Source: Pseudomonas knackmussii B13
GTDB taxonomy: Bacteria; Pseudomonadota; Gammaproteobacteria; Pseudomonadales; Pseudomonadaceae
Direction of reading: 5' to 3'
NCBI RefSeq assembly: GCF_000689415.1
Contig: NZ_HG322950.1
Coordinates: 3,355,501 to 3,419,500 of the forward strand
DNA length: 64,000 nucleotides
The notes under the pieces were generated by a model, which saw nothing but the letters and a program-made list of their open reading frames with translations, was not told the origin of the DNA and searched no databases. Made by a program: the position numbers and the translations under genes. Positions 50,838 to 58,908 of the stretch are shown here, in pieces (positions within the stretch are counted from its first letter, which is position 1; each line of letters starts with the position of its first letter).

Positions 50838-51258
50838 GGGCCTGGCGCTGGCTCTTGCCGTCGCGGTGCTCGGCGGCTGCGCCACCAGTAAGGAAAAGCT
50901 GCTGCCGCACGGCGACAGCACAATGATGGACATCTGGCAGACCAACGCCGGCGACGGCGGCGGTGGCGCCGGCCAAGTGGCGCGCAGGCAATTGCTCGAT
51001 GCACGCCAGAGCCTGCGCCGGCCGCTGACCGACGCCGACGTGCAGGCCGCGCCCGCCGAGCAGATGCGCTACACGCGGACCGCGCGCAACGAGGTCTATC
51101 GCCAGTTCCAGCGTCTGCCCAATCCCGACCTGGTGATGTACGTGTACCCGCATCTGGCGGGCACGGACCCCGTGCCGGTTCCGGGCTACACGACGGTCTT
51201 CCCCCTCTACCAGCGCGTGCAGTACGCCATGCCGGGCGAGCGCGTGGAGGACTACTGA
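50818..51258 (+). CDS. conjugative transfer region lipoprotein (TIGR03751-type)
   Basis: A 146-aa lipoprotein: lipobox VAVLGGC with Cys at about residue 21. Conserved QTNAGDGGGGAGQVARRQLL and VYPHLAGTDPVPVPGYTTVF segments. TraV/VirB7-like outer-membrane core component. The stop TGA shares a base with the following ATG. Confidence 0.86.
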   Translation: MLSNLNKGLALALAVAVLGGCATSKEKLLPHGDSTMMDIWQTNAGDGGGGAGQVARRQLLDARQSLRRPLTDADVQAAPAEQMRYTRTARNEVYRQFQRLPNPDLVMYVYPHLAGTDPVPVPGYTTVFPLYQRVQYAMPGERVEDY

Positions 51259-54125
51259 TGCGCTGGAAACTCCCCTGGCCGAAGCTGGCCGCATCCGGCG
51301 CTGGCGAGGACGAGCAGCCGGACGGCTGGCAGCGCCACGTCGAGACCTTGCGACAGGCCGGCATCCCTGAACCCGGCGCGGCGGTCCAGGACCGCAGGCC
51401 GGCGACCTTGGCAGACGAGCAGGCGCTGTACGACGTCGCGCCGTCCTTCACGGAACTGCTGCCTTGGGTGGAGTTTCTGCCCCAATCGAAGTCCATGCTG
51501 CTGGAGGACGGGCAATCGGTCGCGGCCTTCTACGAGCTGGTGCCGCTGGGCACCGAAGGTCGGGAACCCGGCTGGCTCGCGCATGCCCGAGATGCGCTCG
51601 AAAACGCGCTGCAAGACTCGTTCGACGAACTGGACGAGAACCCCTGGGTGCTTCAGCTCTACGCGCAGGACGAGCCCAGCTTCGACCAGTACATGCAGAC
51701 CCTGCGCGACTACGTGCAGCCGCGCGCCCGCGGCACGGCGTTCACGGAGTTCTATTTGCGCTTCTTCGGCCACCACCTGCGGGCGGTGGCCAAGCCGGGC
51801 GGGCTGTTCGAGGACACGGTGGTCACGCGGCTGCGCTGGCGGGGTCAGACGCGGCGCGTGCGCATGGTCGTCTATCGCCGGGCCACCGGACAGGCGAGCC
51901 GCCGCGGCCAGACGCCAGAACAAATGCTCAATATCGTCTGCGACCGCCTGTGCGGCGGGCTGGCGAACGCTGGCATCCAGGCTCGGCGCATGGATGCGGC
52001 CGGGGTTCACGATTGGCTTTTGCGCTGGTTCAACCCGCGCCCAACTCTGCTGGGGCCGGGCGTGGAAGACCGCGAGCGGTTCTACGCGCTCGCGCGCTAC
52101 CCTGACGAGACCGAGGAAGGCGAGATCGAGCTTGCGAGCGGGCGTGATTTCAGCCAGCGGCTGTTCTTCGGCCAGCCGCGATCCGACGTGGCGCACGGCA
52201 CCTGGCACTTCGACGGCATGCCGCATCGCGTGCTGATCACCGACCGCCTGCGCATGCCGCCCGGCACGGGGCACTTGACCGGCGAAACCCGCAAGGGCGA
52301 TGCGATCAACACCCTGTTCGACCAGATGCCGGAAGACACGCTGATGTGTCTCACGATGGTTGCCACACCGCAGGATGTCCTGGAAGCGGACCTCAACCAC
52401 CTGGCAAAGAAGGCCGTGGGAGAGACGCTGGCGTCGGAGCAGACGCTCAAGGACGTGCAGGAGGCCCGCTCGCTGATCGGCAGCGCGCATAAGCTCTACC
52501 GGGGAACTCTGGCGTTCTACCTGCGCGGGCGCGACGAGGCGGAACTGGACCGGCGCGGGCTGGACTTGGCGAACGTCATGCTCAATGCCGGCTTGCAGCC
52601 GGTGCGCGAGGACGACGAGGTGGCGCCGCTCAACAGCTACTTGCGCTGGCTACCGTGCTGCTACAACCCCGGCCAGGATCGGCGCAAGTGGTACACCCAA
52701 CTGATGTTCGCCCAGCACGCGGCGAACCTGTCGCCGGTGTGGGGCCGCGCCCAGGGTACGGGGCACCCCGGCATCACGATGTTCAACCGCGGTGGTGGGC
52801 CGATCACCTTCGACCCGCTCAACCGCCTGGACCGGCAGATGAACGCGCATCTGTTCCTGTTCGGTCCCACCGGCTCCGGTAAGAGCGCCACACTCAACAA
52901 CCTCTTGAACCAGGTCACGGCCATCTACCGGCCGCGCCTCTTCATCGTGGAAGCCGGCAACAGCTTCGGCCTGTTCAGCGATTTCGCCAAGCGCCTGGGC
53001 CTCACCGTAAACCGGGTCAAGCTGTCACCTGGCTCGGGCATCAGCCTCGCGCCATTCGCCGATGCGCGCCGGCTGATCGAGACGCCAAGCGACGTGCAGA
53101 CGCTCGATGCCGATGCGCTGGATGAAGACCTACCACCGGATGCCTCGGCCATGGAGGCGGACGAACAGCGTGACGTGCTGGGCGAACTGGAGATCACGGC
53201 GCGTTTGATGATCACGGGCGGCGAAGACAAGGAAGAAGCCCGGATGACGCGGGCCGATCGCTCGCTCATCCGCCAGTGCATCCTCGACGCCGCCGAGCAC
53301 TGCGTGGCCGAGAAGCGCACGGTCCTCACGCGCGACGTGCGCAATGCGCTGCGCGCCCGGGGCCAGGACCCGACACTGCCCGAGATGCGCCGCGTGCGGC
53401 TGCTGGAGATGGCAGACGCGATGGACATGTTCTGCCAAGGCACGGACGGCGAAATGTTCGACCGCGACGGCACGCCGTGGCCCGAAGCCGACATCACGCT
53501 GGTGGATCTGGCGACCTACGCTCGTGAGGGCTACAACGCCCAGCTCTCCATCGCTTACATCAGCCTGATCAGCACGGTGAACAACATCGCCGAGCGCGAC
53601 CAGTATCTGGGCCGCCCGATCATCAACGTGACCGACGAAGGGCACATCATCACGAAGAACCCGCTGCTCGCGCCCTACGTGGTCAAGATCACGAAGATGT
53701 GGCGCAAGTTGGGGGCCTGGTTCTGGCTCGCGACGCAGAACATCGACGACCTGCCGCGTGCCGCAGAGCCCATGCTCAACATGATCGAGTGGTGGATCTG
53801 CCTGTCGATGCCGCCGGACGAGGTGGAGAAGATCGCCCGGTTCCGCGAACTCTCGCCCGCGCAGAAGGCGCTGATGCTTTCGGCGCGCAAAGAGGCGGGG
53901 AAATTCACCGAGGGCGTCATCCTCTCCAAGAGCATGGAAGTGCTCTTCCGCGCTGTGCCGCCAAGCCTCTACCTCGCGCTCGCGCAAACCGAACCCGAAG
54001 AGAAGGCCGACCGCTACCAGCTCATGCAGCAATACGGCTGCACCGAACTGGAAGCGGCCTTCAAGGTGGCCGAGAAGATCGACCAGGCACGCGGCATCGA
54101 GTCGCCAGCCCTGGAACTGTCGTAA
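51258..54125 (+). CDS. conjugative transfer ATPase, PFL_4706 family (TIGR03744-type, TraC/VirB4-like)
   Basis: A 955-aa cytoplasmic ATPase. The N-terminal ~480 residues form the TraC-like domain. Walker A is LFGPTGSGKSATLNNL (about residues 533-548) and the Walker B/conserved C-terminal segments include IINVTDEGHIITKN and WFWLATQNIDDLP. It powers assembly of the mating channel. An acidic insert (about 615-650) is family-typical. Translation is coupled to the lipoprotein gene. Confidence 0.93.
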   Translation: MRWKLPWPKLAASGAGEDEQPDGWQRHVETLRQAGIPEPGAAVQDRRPATLADEQALYDVAPSFTELLPWVEFLPQSKSMLLEDGQSVAAFYELVPLGTEGREPGWLAHARDALENALQDSFDELDENPWVLQLYAQDEPSFDQYMQTLRDYVQPRARGTAFTEFYLRFFGHHLRAVAKPGGLFEDTVVTRLRWRGQTRRVRMVVYRRATGQASRRGQTPEQMLNIVCDRLCGGLANAGIQARRMDAAGVHDWLLRWFNPRPTLLGPGVEDRERFYALARYPDETEEGEIELASGRDFSQRLFFGQPRSDVAHGTWHFDGMPHRVLITDRLRMPPGTGHLTGETRKGDAINTLFDQMPEDTLMCLTMVATPQDVLEADLNHLAKKAVGETLASEQTLKDVQEARSLIGSAHKLYRGTLAFYLRGRDEAELDRRGLDLANVMLNAGLQPVREDDEVAPLNSYLRWLPCCYNPGQDRRKWYTQLMFAQHAANLSPVWGRAQGTGHPGITMFNRGGGPITFDPLNRLDRQMNAHLFLFGPTGSGKSATLNNLLNQVTAIYRPRLFIVEAGNSFGLFSDFAKRLGLTVNRVKLSPGSGISLAPFADARRLIETPSDVQTLDADALDEDLPPDASAMEADEQRDVLGELEITARLMITGGEDKEEARMTRADRSLIRQCILDAAEHCVAEKRTVLTRDVRNALRARGQDPTLPEMRRVRLLEMADAMDMFCQGTDGEMFDRDGTPWPEADITLVDLATYAREGYNAQLSIAYISLISTVNNIAERDQYLGRPIINVTDEGHIITKNPLLAPYVVKITKMWRKLGAWFWLATQNIDDLPRAAEPMLNMIEWWICLSMPPDEVEKIARFRELSPAQKALMLSARKEAGKFTEGVILSKSMEVLFRAVPPSLYLALAQTEPEEKADRYQLMQQYGCTELEAAFKVAEKIDQARGIESPALELS

Positions 54126-54138
54126 GCCGGAGAACGCC

Positions 54139-54903
54139 ATGGAACAGAAACGTCCTTCCATTCCGATACAGGTGCAGGCGTTCCGTCGTCGTCACTGGCG
54201 GCCCCGCTGGCCTTGGGCCTTGGCGGTTGCGCTGATCGCGCTGCTGCTGATCTGGCTCGTGTCCCGGTCGCCCGGCGAATCCTCACCGCAATCGCCGACG
54301 CCGGTCAGCACGGCGCAGGTGGCCGGGCCTCCCTGGCAGATGGGCAACCCGGAGGGCCGTTTCACGCTGACGCTCTATGCGGATCTCGAATGCCCATTCT
54401 GCCGGGAGTACTTCCCGCAGCTCAAGCGCTGGGTCGGCCGCAACGCCGATGTGGTCCTGCAATGGCACCACCAGCCGTTGGCCGCGCACGAGCCGGCCGC
54501 GTCGGCCGAGGCGCGTCTTGTCGAGTGCGTCGCCGAAGCTGGCGGGCATGCTGCCTTCTGGCAGGCCGTCGAGTGGGTCTATGCTCACACACGCAGCGAC
54601 GGCCAGGGATTGCCCGATGGCCTGCGCTACCCCGAATCTACGCCGGCCGTCGAACAGTGCATGGCAAGCGAGCGGGCCGATGCAGTCATCCATGCCCAGG
54701 CCGTGGAAGCCACGAAAAGTGGTGTAACGGCCACGCCGTCGCTGCGCCTGCTTGATCGCCAGACGGGCCAGGCCATCCTGCTGCAGGGGCCGATCGAAGG
54801 CGATGCCTTGCTGTCGGCGATGGACATGCTGTCCGCTGCCGAACCAGCCGCCACACCTACCGCCGAAATGCCTGCCGACGTTGTCGGCGACATGCCCAGG
54901 TAG
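54139..54903 (+). CDS. DsbA-like thiol:disulfide interchange protein of the transfer operon
   Basis: A 254-aa protein: one N-terminal membrane helix (PWALAVALIALLLIWLVSRS, about 25-44) and a periplasmic DsbA/DsbG-type thioredoxin domain with active site ECPFCREYFPQL (about 85-96) and cis-Pro region GVTATPSLRL. It is suited to disulfide formation in cysteine-containing channel proteins such as PFL_4710. Its last ten codons (PADVVGDMPR) overlap the first hairpin of leader RNA copy 5, so coding and RNA constraints coincide. Confidence 0.85.
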   Translation: MEQKRPSIPIQVQAFRRRHWRPRWPWALAVALIALLLIWLVSRSPGESSPQSPTPVSTAQVAGPPWQMGNPEGRFTLTLYADLECPFCREYFPQLKRWVGRNADVVLQWHHQPLAAHEPAASAEARLVECVAEAGGHAAFWQAVEWVYAHTRSDGQGLPDGLRYPESTPAVEQCMASERADAVIHAQAVEATKSGVTATPSLRLLDRQTGQAILLQGPIEGDALLSAMDMLSAAEPAATPTAEMPADVVGDMPR

Positions 54904-54978
54904 TCCTCGGTCTTCAAGGCTACGGCGCGGTTGCCCGCGCTGACCGATACCCGTTCGCTCCGCATCCTGGCCGCGAAC
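54874..54978 (+). ncRNA. structured leader RNA, copy 5 (ahead of the RadC-like gene)
   Basis: P1 GCCGAC 54874-54879, loop GTT, GTCGGC 54883-54888, linker ACATGCC. P2 GTAGTC 54900-54905 with GGCTAC 54918-54923. P3 GCGCGG 54925-54930 with CCGCGC 54935-54940. Pseudoknot TCGGTC 54907-54912 with GACCGA 54942-54947. P4 GTTCGC 54953-54958 with GCGAAC 54973-54978, loop with CCGCATCC. It ends 108 nt before ATG 55087, and P1 lies inside the preceding coding region. Confidence 0.72.
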
Positions 54979-55086
54979 AATCACCGCTGCGCGGTGGTGG
55001 ATGCACCTTGTTCCGTTGTTTCTATCCCAGGAGGGCTTGCCCTCCCAGGGTGTGCGCCCTCCGATCTCACCCTCCGGAGGTTCGCC

Positions 55087-55581
55087 ATGTCTTTCGTCGT
55101 CAATGACTCCTGCATGGAGTCGCTTTCCGCCGTCGCAGCCCATCATGAGGACTGGATCATCCAGCAGGCTATCGCGTTGCTGGAGAGACGGATCTTCAAA
55201 GTCGGACCGTGCCTCAGCGGACCGGCGGCCGTGCGGGATTATCTGCGTTTAAAACTGGTCGCTGAGCCCAATGAAGTGTTCGCAGCCGTGTTCCTGGACA
55301 GCATGCATCAAGTGTTGGCCTACGAGCCGCTGTTCAGGGGCACGATCAATTCGACTGCGGTCTATCCGCGTGTCGTCGTACAGCGTGTATTAGAGCTGAA
55401 AGCCGCCGCAGTGGTCTTCGCGCACCAGCACCCTTCGGGTTCCACCGAACCGTCGAACGCCGATCGCGCGCTGACCCAGCGATTGCAGGCTGCGCTGGCG
55501 CTCATCGATGTTCGGCTACTGGACCACATCGTCGTCGGTCTGGGAAACCCCTATTCCTTCGCTGAGCACGGCCTGCTGTAG
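55087..55581 (+). CDS. RadC-like JAB domain protein
   Basis: A 164-aa protein. The metal-binding JAMM motif AHQHPSGSTEPSNADRAL (HxHPSG-x6-D, about 116-133) is complete, with the usual lead-in FAAVFLDSMHQVLAYEPLFR. It lacks the N-terminal helix-hairpin-helix of chromosomal RadC; short mobile-element versions like this are common and of unknown function (nuclease or deubiquitinase-like protease fold). ATG 55087 is chosen because the frame upstream covers leader RNA copy 5. Followed by a terminator. Confidence 0.87.
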   Translation: MSFVVNDSCMESLSAVAAHHEDWIIQQAIALLERRIFKVGPCLSGPAAVRDYLRLKLVAEPNEVFAAVFLDSMHQVLAYEPLFRGTINSTAVYPRVVVQRVLELKAAAVVFAHQHPSGSTEPSNADRALTQRLQAALALIDVRLLDHIVVGLGNPYSFAEHGLL

Positions 55582-55603
55582 CGCATCGCCTCATTGATCA
55601 CTG

Positions 55604-55626
55604 CGGGGGCTTCGGCCTCCGTTTTT
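55604..55626 (+). terminator. Rho-independent terminator after the RadC-like gene
   Basis: GGGGGC, loop TTCG, GCCTCC with one G-T pair, then GTTTTT. Confidence 0.7.
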
Positions 55627-55739
55627 CTTCGCAGCGGGACAAGCAGGTATGCGGGGTGTCCGTGATGCGCATTGTTTGTTGGGGCTGCATCCGGTTCGCG
55701 TTTGACTATGGCCCTGATCAACTTCCAGGGGCACGCGAC

Positions 55740-56186
55740 ATGCCAGCTTCTTTTTCCAGGTTCTCGCCGCGCTGGCGAACCCTCGGCCTGGCCGTTGCGC
55801 TGCCGGTGGCGTTGGCCGCTTTTTGCCCGGCCACCTTCGCCGCCGACGTGCTGGTCGTCACCGACAGCCGGCACCCCCTCAAGACCATGGGCGGCGAACG
55901 GCTGATCGAGCTGGACGAAGCGCATCGGATTGAAGCGGAGCTTTCTGTCGAACTCCCCGCCGATTCTGAACAGGCTGCCGCCGTCGTCAAGCGTCGGCTG
56001 AATAGTGGCGGTGCCGACCTCCAGCGCCGCATTGCGTCCGCATACCAGGGCGTCACCGACGCATGGAGCCTGGGCATCACCAGCATCCCAGCCGTCGTGG
56101 TGGACCAGCGCTACGTGGTCTATGGCGAGCCGGACGTGGCCCGCGCCGTCGCGCGCGTTCAGCAGCACCGGAGGGCTCAGCCGTGA
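55740..56186 (+). CDS. ICE protein, PFL_4709 family (TIGR03757-type)
   Basis: A 148-aa exported protein from ATG 55740: signal peptide ending TFA (about residue 33) and a compact domain (ADVLVVTDSRHPLKTMGGER, LGITSIPAVVVDQRYVVYGE) resembling a TraW/TrbC-like thioredoxin-fold protein. Start upstream at 55656 lacks a ribosome site. GTG of the next gene overlaps the stop. Confidence 0.83.
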   Translation: MPASFSRFSPRWRTLGLAVALPVALAAFCPATFAADVLVVTDSRHPLKTMGGERLIELDEAHRIEAELSVELPADSEQAAAVVKRRLNSGGADLQRRIASAYQGVTDAWSLGITSIPAVVVDQRYVVYGEPDVARAVARVQQHRRAQP

Positions 56187-57130
56187 CTCGTGCATTCGAC
56201 CTGATGCGCCGCCTGCGTGCTGGCGTGGCGTCCGTGCTGCTGCTCAGCGCCACGGGCAGCTACGCGCTCAACACCGCAACCATCGTCGGCTCGGTGGCAT
56301 CTCCAGACTGCCTCGAATACCGCGTCGTCGGGATCTGCTACTGGCTCTACTGTACCTGGACGGGCTGTACGGTACGCACGTCCATCAAGGTCCGCCACTA
56401 CATCCCCGATGCGGTCGTCTCCAGCTACAGCAACACCGGCGAAAACCCCTGGATCGAAGTCCGGCCGATGAGCACGCCCAACCCATCCGCCCAAGCCGGC
56501 GGGGACGGAACGACGAACGAGGACCACGAAAACAACCTCGCCAAGTTCAAGAATGCGGACGTCATCGGCCACCCGGGCGCCGAGGTGTTCAACCAGTTCG
56601 TGTCGTCCTCGGGCTACTTCTGCGAGGGTGCGGGCACGGCGTTCATGCCGTACTTGCTCAGCACCCTGGACACGCTGGCCTGGCGCTACAACGTGCCCGA
56701 GATGGCCTACCCGGAGGCGCTGATTCCTGGCATGCGCGAGGTCGGCGCACGCACCACGATGAACCTCTGGGGCAACGTGTATCCCCGCGGTGGTTTTCTG
56801 CACCAGACCGACGACCACAAGACCGGCGCAGTGATCGCCCAGCGCGCAGGCGATGTCGTCACGCGCCGCGGGCAACTCCACGTCTATCAGCCGTTGCTTG
56901 CCAACCCCCGCGATGGCTACTGGCCGGCTGGCGCGCTGATGGAGGGCGATGCCTCGACAGGCAAGTGGCAGGAACTCACACCCGTCCTGTCATCGTCCTG
57001 CTCGGTCTTCCCGCGCAGCGGCTCCCTGACCCAGGCCCAGCAGGGCGATTACGCCTGGGCGCTATGGCGGCCGTATGCGTGCTGCGAACGCCGGGGCCAA
57101 GTGTTTCTCGGCAGCGTCGATTTCCTCTGA
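56183..57130 (+). CDS. ICE protein, PFL_4710 family (TIGR03756-type, TraU-like)
   Basis: A 315-aa exported protein with many cysteines (CLEYRVVGICYWLYCTWTGC, GYFCEGAGTAF, SSSCSVFPRSG, YACCERRG). It starts with GTG at 56183, whose TGA overlap with PFL_4709 and GGAGGG upstream decide the start. TraU-like, periplasmic; the cysteines are the probable clients of the DsbA-like protein at 54139. Confidence 0.88.
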   Translation: MTRAFDLMRRLRAGVASVLLLSATGSYALNTATIVGSVASPDCLEYRVVGICYWLYCTWTGCTVRTSIKVRHYIPDAVVSSYSNTGENPWIEVRPMSTPNPSAQAGGDGTTNEDHENNLAKFKNADVIGHPGAEVFNQFVSSSGYFCEGAGTAFMPYLLSTLDTLAWRYNVPEMAYPEALIPGMREVGARTTMNLWGNVYPRGGFLHQTDDHKTGAVIAQRAGDVVTRRGQLHVYQPLLANPRDGYWPAGALMEGDASTGKWQELTPVLSSSCSVFPRSGSLTQAQQGDYAWALWRPYACCERRGQVFLGSVDFL

Positions 57131-57139
57131 GGTGGTGCC

Positions 57140-58537
57140 ATGAAGTTTCGTCCTGCATTCAATCCGTTCTCCCCCCGTGTACCTCGCACGAAGATCGTTC
57201 TGGCGCTGGCTGGTGCGCTGGCCTTGGCCAGCGGCGTGGCCTGGGGCCAACTGGGCTACCAGACGGGCGGCAGCGTCATCGGCGATGACGTCATGTACTC
57301 CATCGGTGGCGGCAGCGCAGTGTCCATGGGACGTGCCGCAGGAATGCAATCGATCGGCGTGGGCGTGGGCTGGAACTCAAATCTCGTCTGCGGCGACATG
57401 AGCCTCCAGACCACTCTGCGCAACCAGCTCAACGGCATCACGAACGGCTTTCAGCAGATCATGGGGAACGTGATCCAGAGCGCCACCAGCGCCGTGGCAT
57501 CCCTGCCTGCGCTGATCATTCAGCGCGCCGACCCGGGCTTGTACAACCTGCTCACCAATGGCGTGCTGCAAGCGCGGCTGGATTTCGACCGTTCCAAGCT
57601 GACGTGCCGCGCAATGGCCGAGAAGATGGCCGACACAGCGGGCGGCCAGCTCGGCTGGAGCCGGATGGCAGAAGGTTTGGCGCTGCGCGATGCGGTGTCA
57701 AGCACGGATGCGGTCTCGGCCATCGAGCAGGCCGAAACGCGCCGCGGCAATGACGGTGTGCCGTGGGTCGGGGGTAGCAACGCGGGGGGCTCTGGTCAGC
57801 CCGCGATTAAGGTCGTCGGCGATGTCACCCGCGCCGGCTACAACCTAGTCAACGGCCGCGGCGTGACCGATACGTCGTCTATCGCACCGACCAGTTGTAG
57901 CAGCCTCTCGTGCCAGACCTGGACCTCGCCGCAGGCCGCCGTCGAGTGGGCCACGCGCGTACTCGGCGAGAAGGAACAGCGCACTTGCGATGCCTGCACC
58001 AAAACCGAGACGACGCCCGGCGTAGGACTGACGCCGCTGATCCAGGAAGAGTACGACGCCAAGCTGCAGGCGCTCCAGGATCTGGTGTCCAAGGCGAAGA
58101 ACACGACGCCCGAGAACCTGCGCGAAGCTGGCAGTGCATCGCTGCCCATCACCCGCGGCGTCATCGAGGCGCTGCGCGACGAGCCGGACCAGCACCTGCT
58201 GTCGCAGCGCCTGGCGTCCGAGGTCGCGCTGTCCTCAGTGCTGGAGAAGGCGCTGCTGCTACAGCGCACGCTGCTCACGGGCAAGAAAGAGCCCAACGTC
58301 GCGGCCAACGAGCTTGCGGTGGAGAGCGTGAACAAGGAGAGCGATACGCTCGACCGCGAAATCCGCAACCTCAAGACCGAACTGGAGCTACGGCGCGAAC
58401 TGGCGAATAACTCGCCCATGGCCATCATCCAGCGGCATGGCACGCGTGCGGCAGGCTCGCGCGGCATCTACGAGGGCGATCCCATCCCCGACCGTCTCGA
58501 CCGGCTCCAGAAGGGCAATCCGGGAGGCAACCCATGA
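57140..58537 (+). CDS. ICE protein, PFL_4711 family (TIGR03755-type)
   Basis: A 465-aa exported protein: signal peptide to about residue 37 (VAWG). Conserved GYQTGGSVIGDDVMYSIGGG and VGVGWNSNLVCGDMSLQTTL segments, a Cys pair (CDACTKTETTPG, about 282-293) and a C-terminal coiled coil. TraH-like role in pilus assembly is inferred. Overlaps the next gene by 4 bp (ATGA). Confidence 0.87.
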   Translation: MKFRPAFNPFSPRVPRTKIVLALAGALALASGVAWGQLGYQTGGSVIGDDVMYSIGGGSAVSMGRAAGMQSIGVGVGWNSNLVCGDMSLQTTLRNQLNGITNGFQQIMGNVIQSATSAVASLPALIIQRADPGLYNLLTNGVLQARLDFDRSKLTCRAMAEKMADTAGGQLGWSRMAEGLALRDAVSSTDAVSAIEQAETRRGNDGVPWVGGSNAGGSGQPAIKVVGDVTRAGYNLVNGRGVTDTSSIAPTSCSSLSCQTWTSPQAAVEWATRVLGEKEQRTCDACTKTETTPGVGLTPLIQEEYDAKLQALQDLVSKAKNTTPENLREAGSASLPITRGVIEALRDEPDQHLLSQRLASEVALSSVLEKALLLQRTLLTGKKEPNVAANELAVESVNKESDTLDREIRNLKTELELRRELANNSPMAIIQRHGTRAAGSRGIYEGDPIPDRLDRLQKGNPGGNP

Positions 58538-58893
58538 GCCCGATGCACGCCAGTTGGCTGCGTCCGCGCTGGCTGTTCAGCCGGCGCGCGGTGAAAACCT
58601 TGCTGTGGCTTGTGCTGGTCGTGGCCGCCGCGGTGGGGGCCAACGTCGCCGGCATCTACTTGGTCGGCAGTGTTGCGGCCTGGGAGCATTGGCTGGCGGC
58701 GTCCGCAGGGTATTTCTTCATCTGGCGGCTGTGCCTGTACGGCGCGACGGTCTATGGATGGGTCTGGATGCGCCGTCGGCTGCTGGCCCGCGAAGACAAC
58801 GCGCAGGCGCGACGTCGGCTGATCCGCGCCGAGGTCGCCGGCGTCGTCGCCATCGTGGCGCTCGAAGCCAGCCTGTTGATGCAGGCCGCTTGA
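58534..58893 (+). CDS. small ICE membrane protein
   Basis: A 119-aa protein with three hydrophobic helices (TLLWLVLVVAAAVGANVAGI, GYFFIWRLCLYGATVYGWVW, RAEVAGVVAIVALEASLLMQ). It occupies the slot between PFL_4711 and TraG in this ICE class. Specific role unknown; coupled to PFL_4711 by ATGA. Confidence 0.75.
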   Translation: MSPMHASWLRPRWLFSRRAVKTLLWLVLVVAAAVGANVAGIYLVGSVAAWEHWLAASAGYFFIWRLCLYGATVYGWVWMRRRLLAREDNAQARRRLIRAEVAGVVAIVALEASLLMQAA

Positions 58894-58908
58894 GGGGAGA
58901 TCGAGGCC

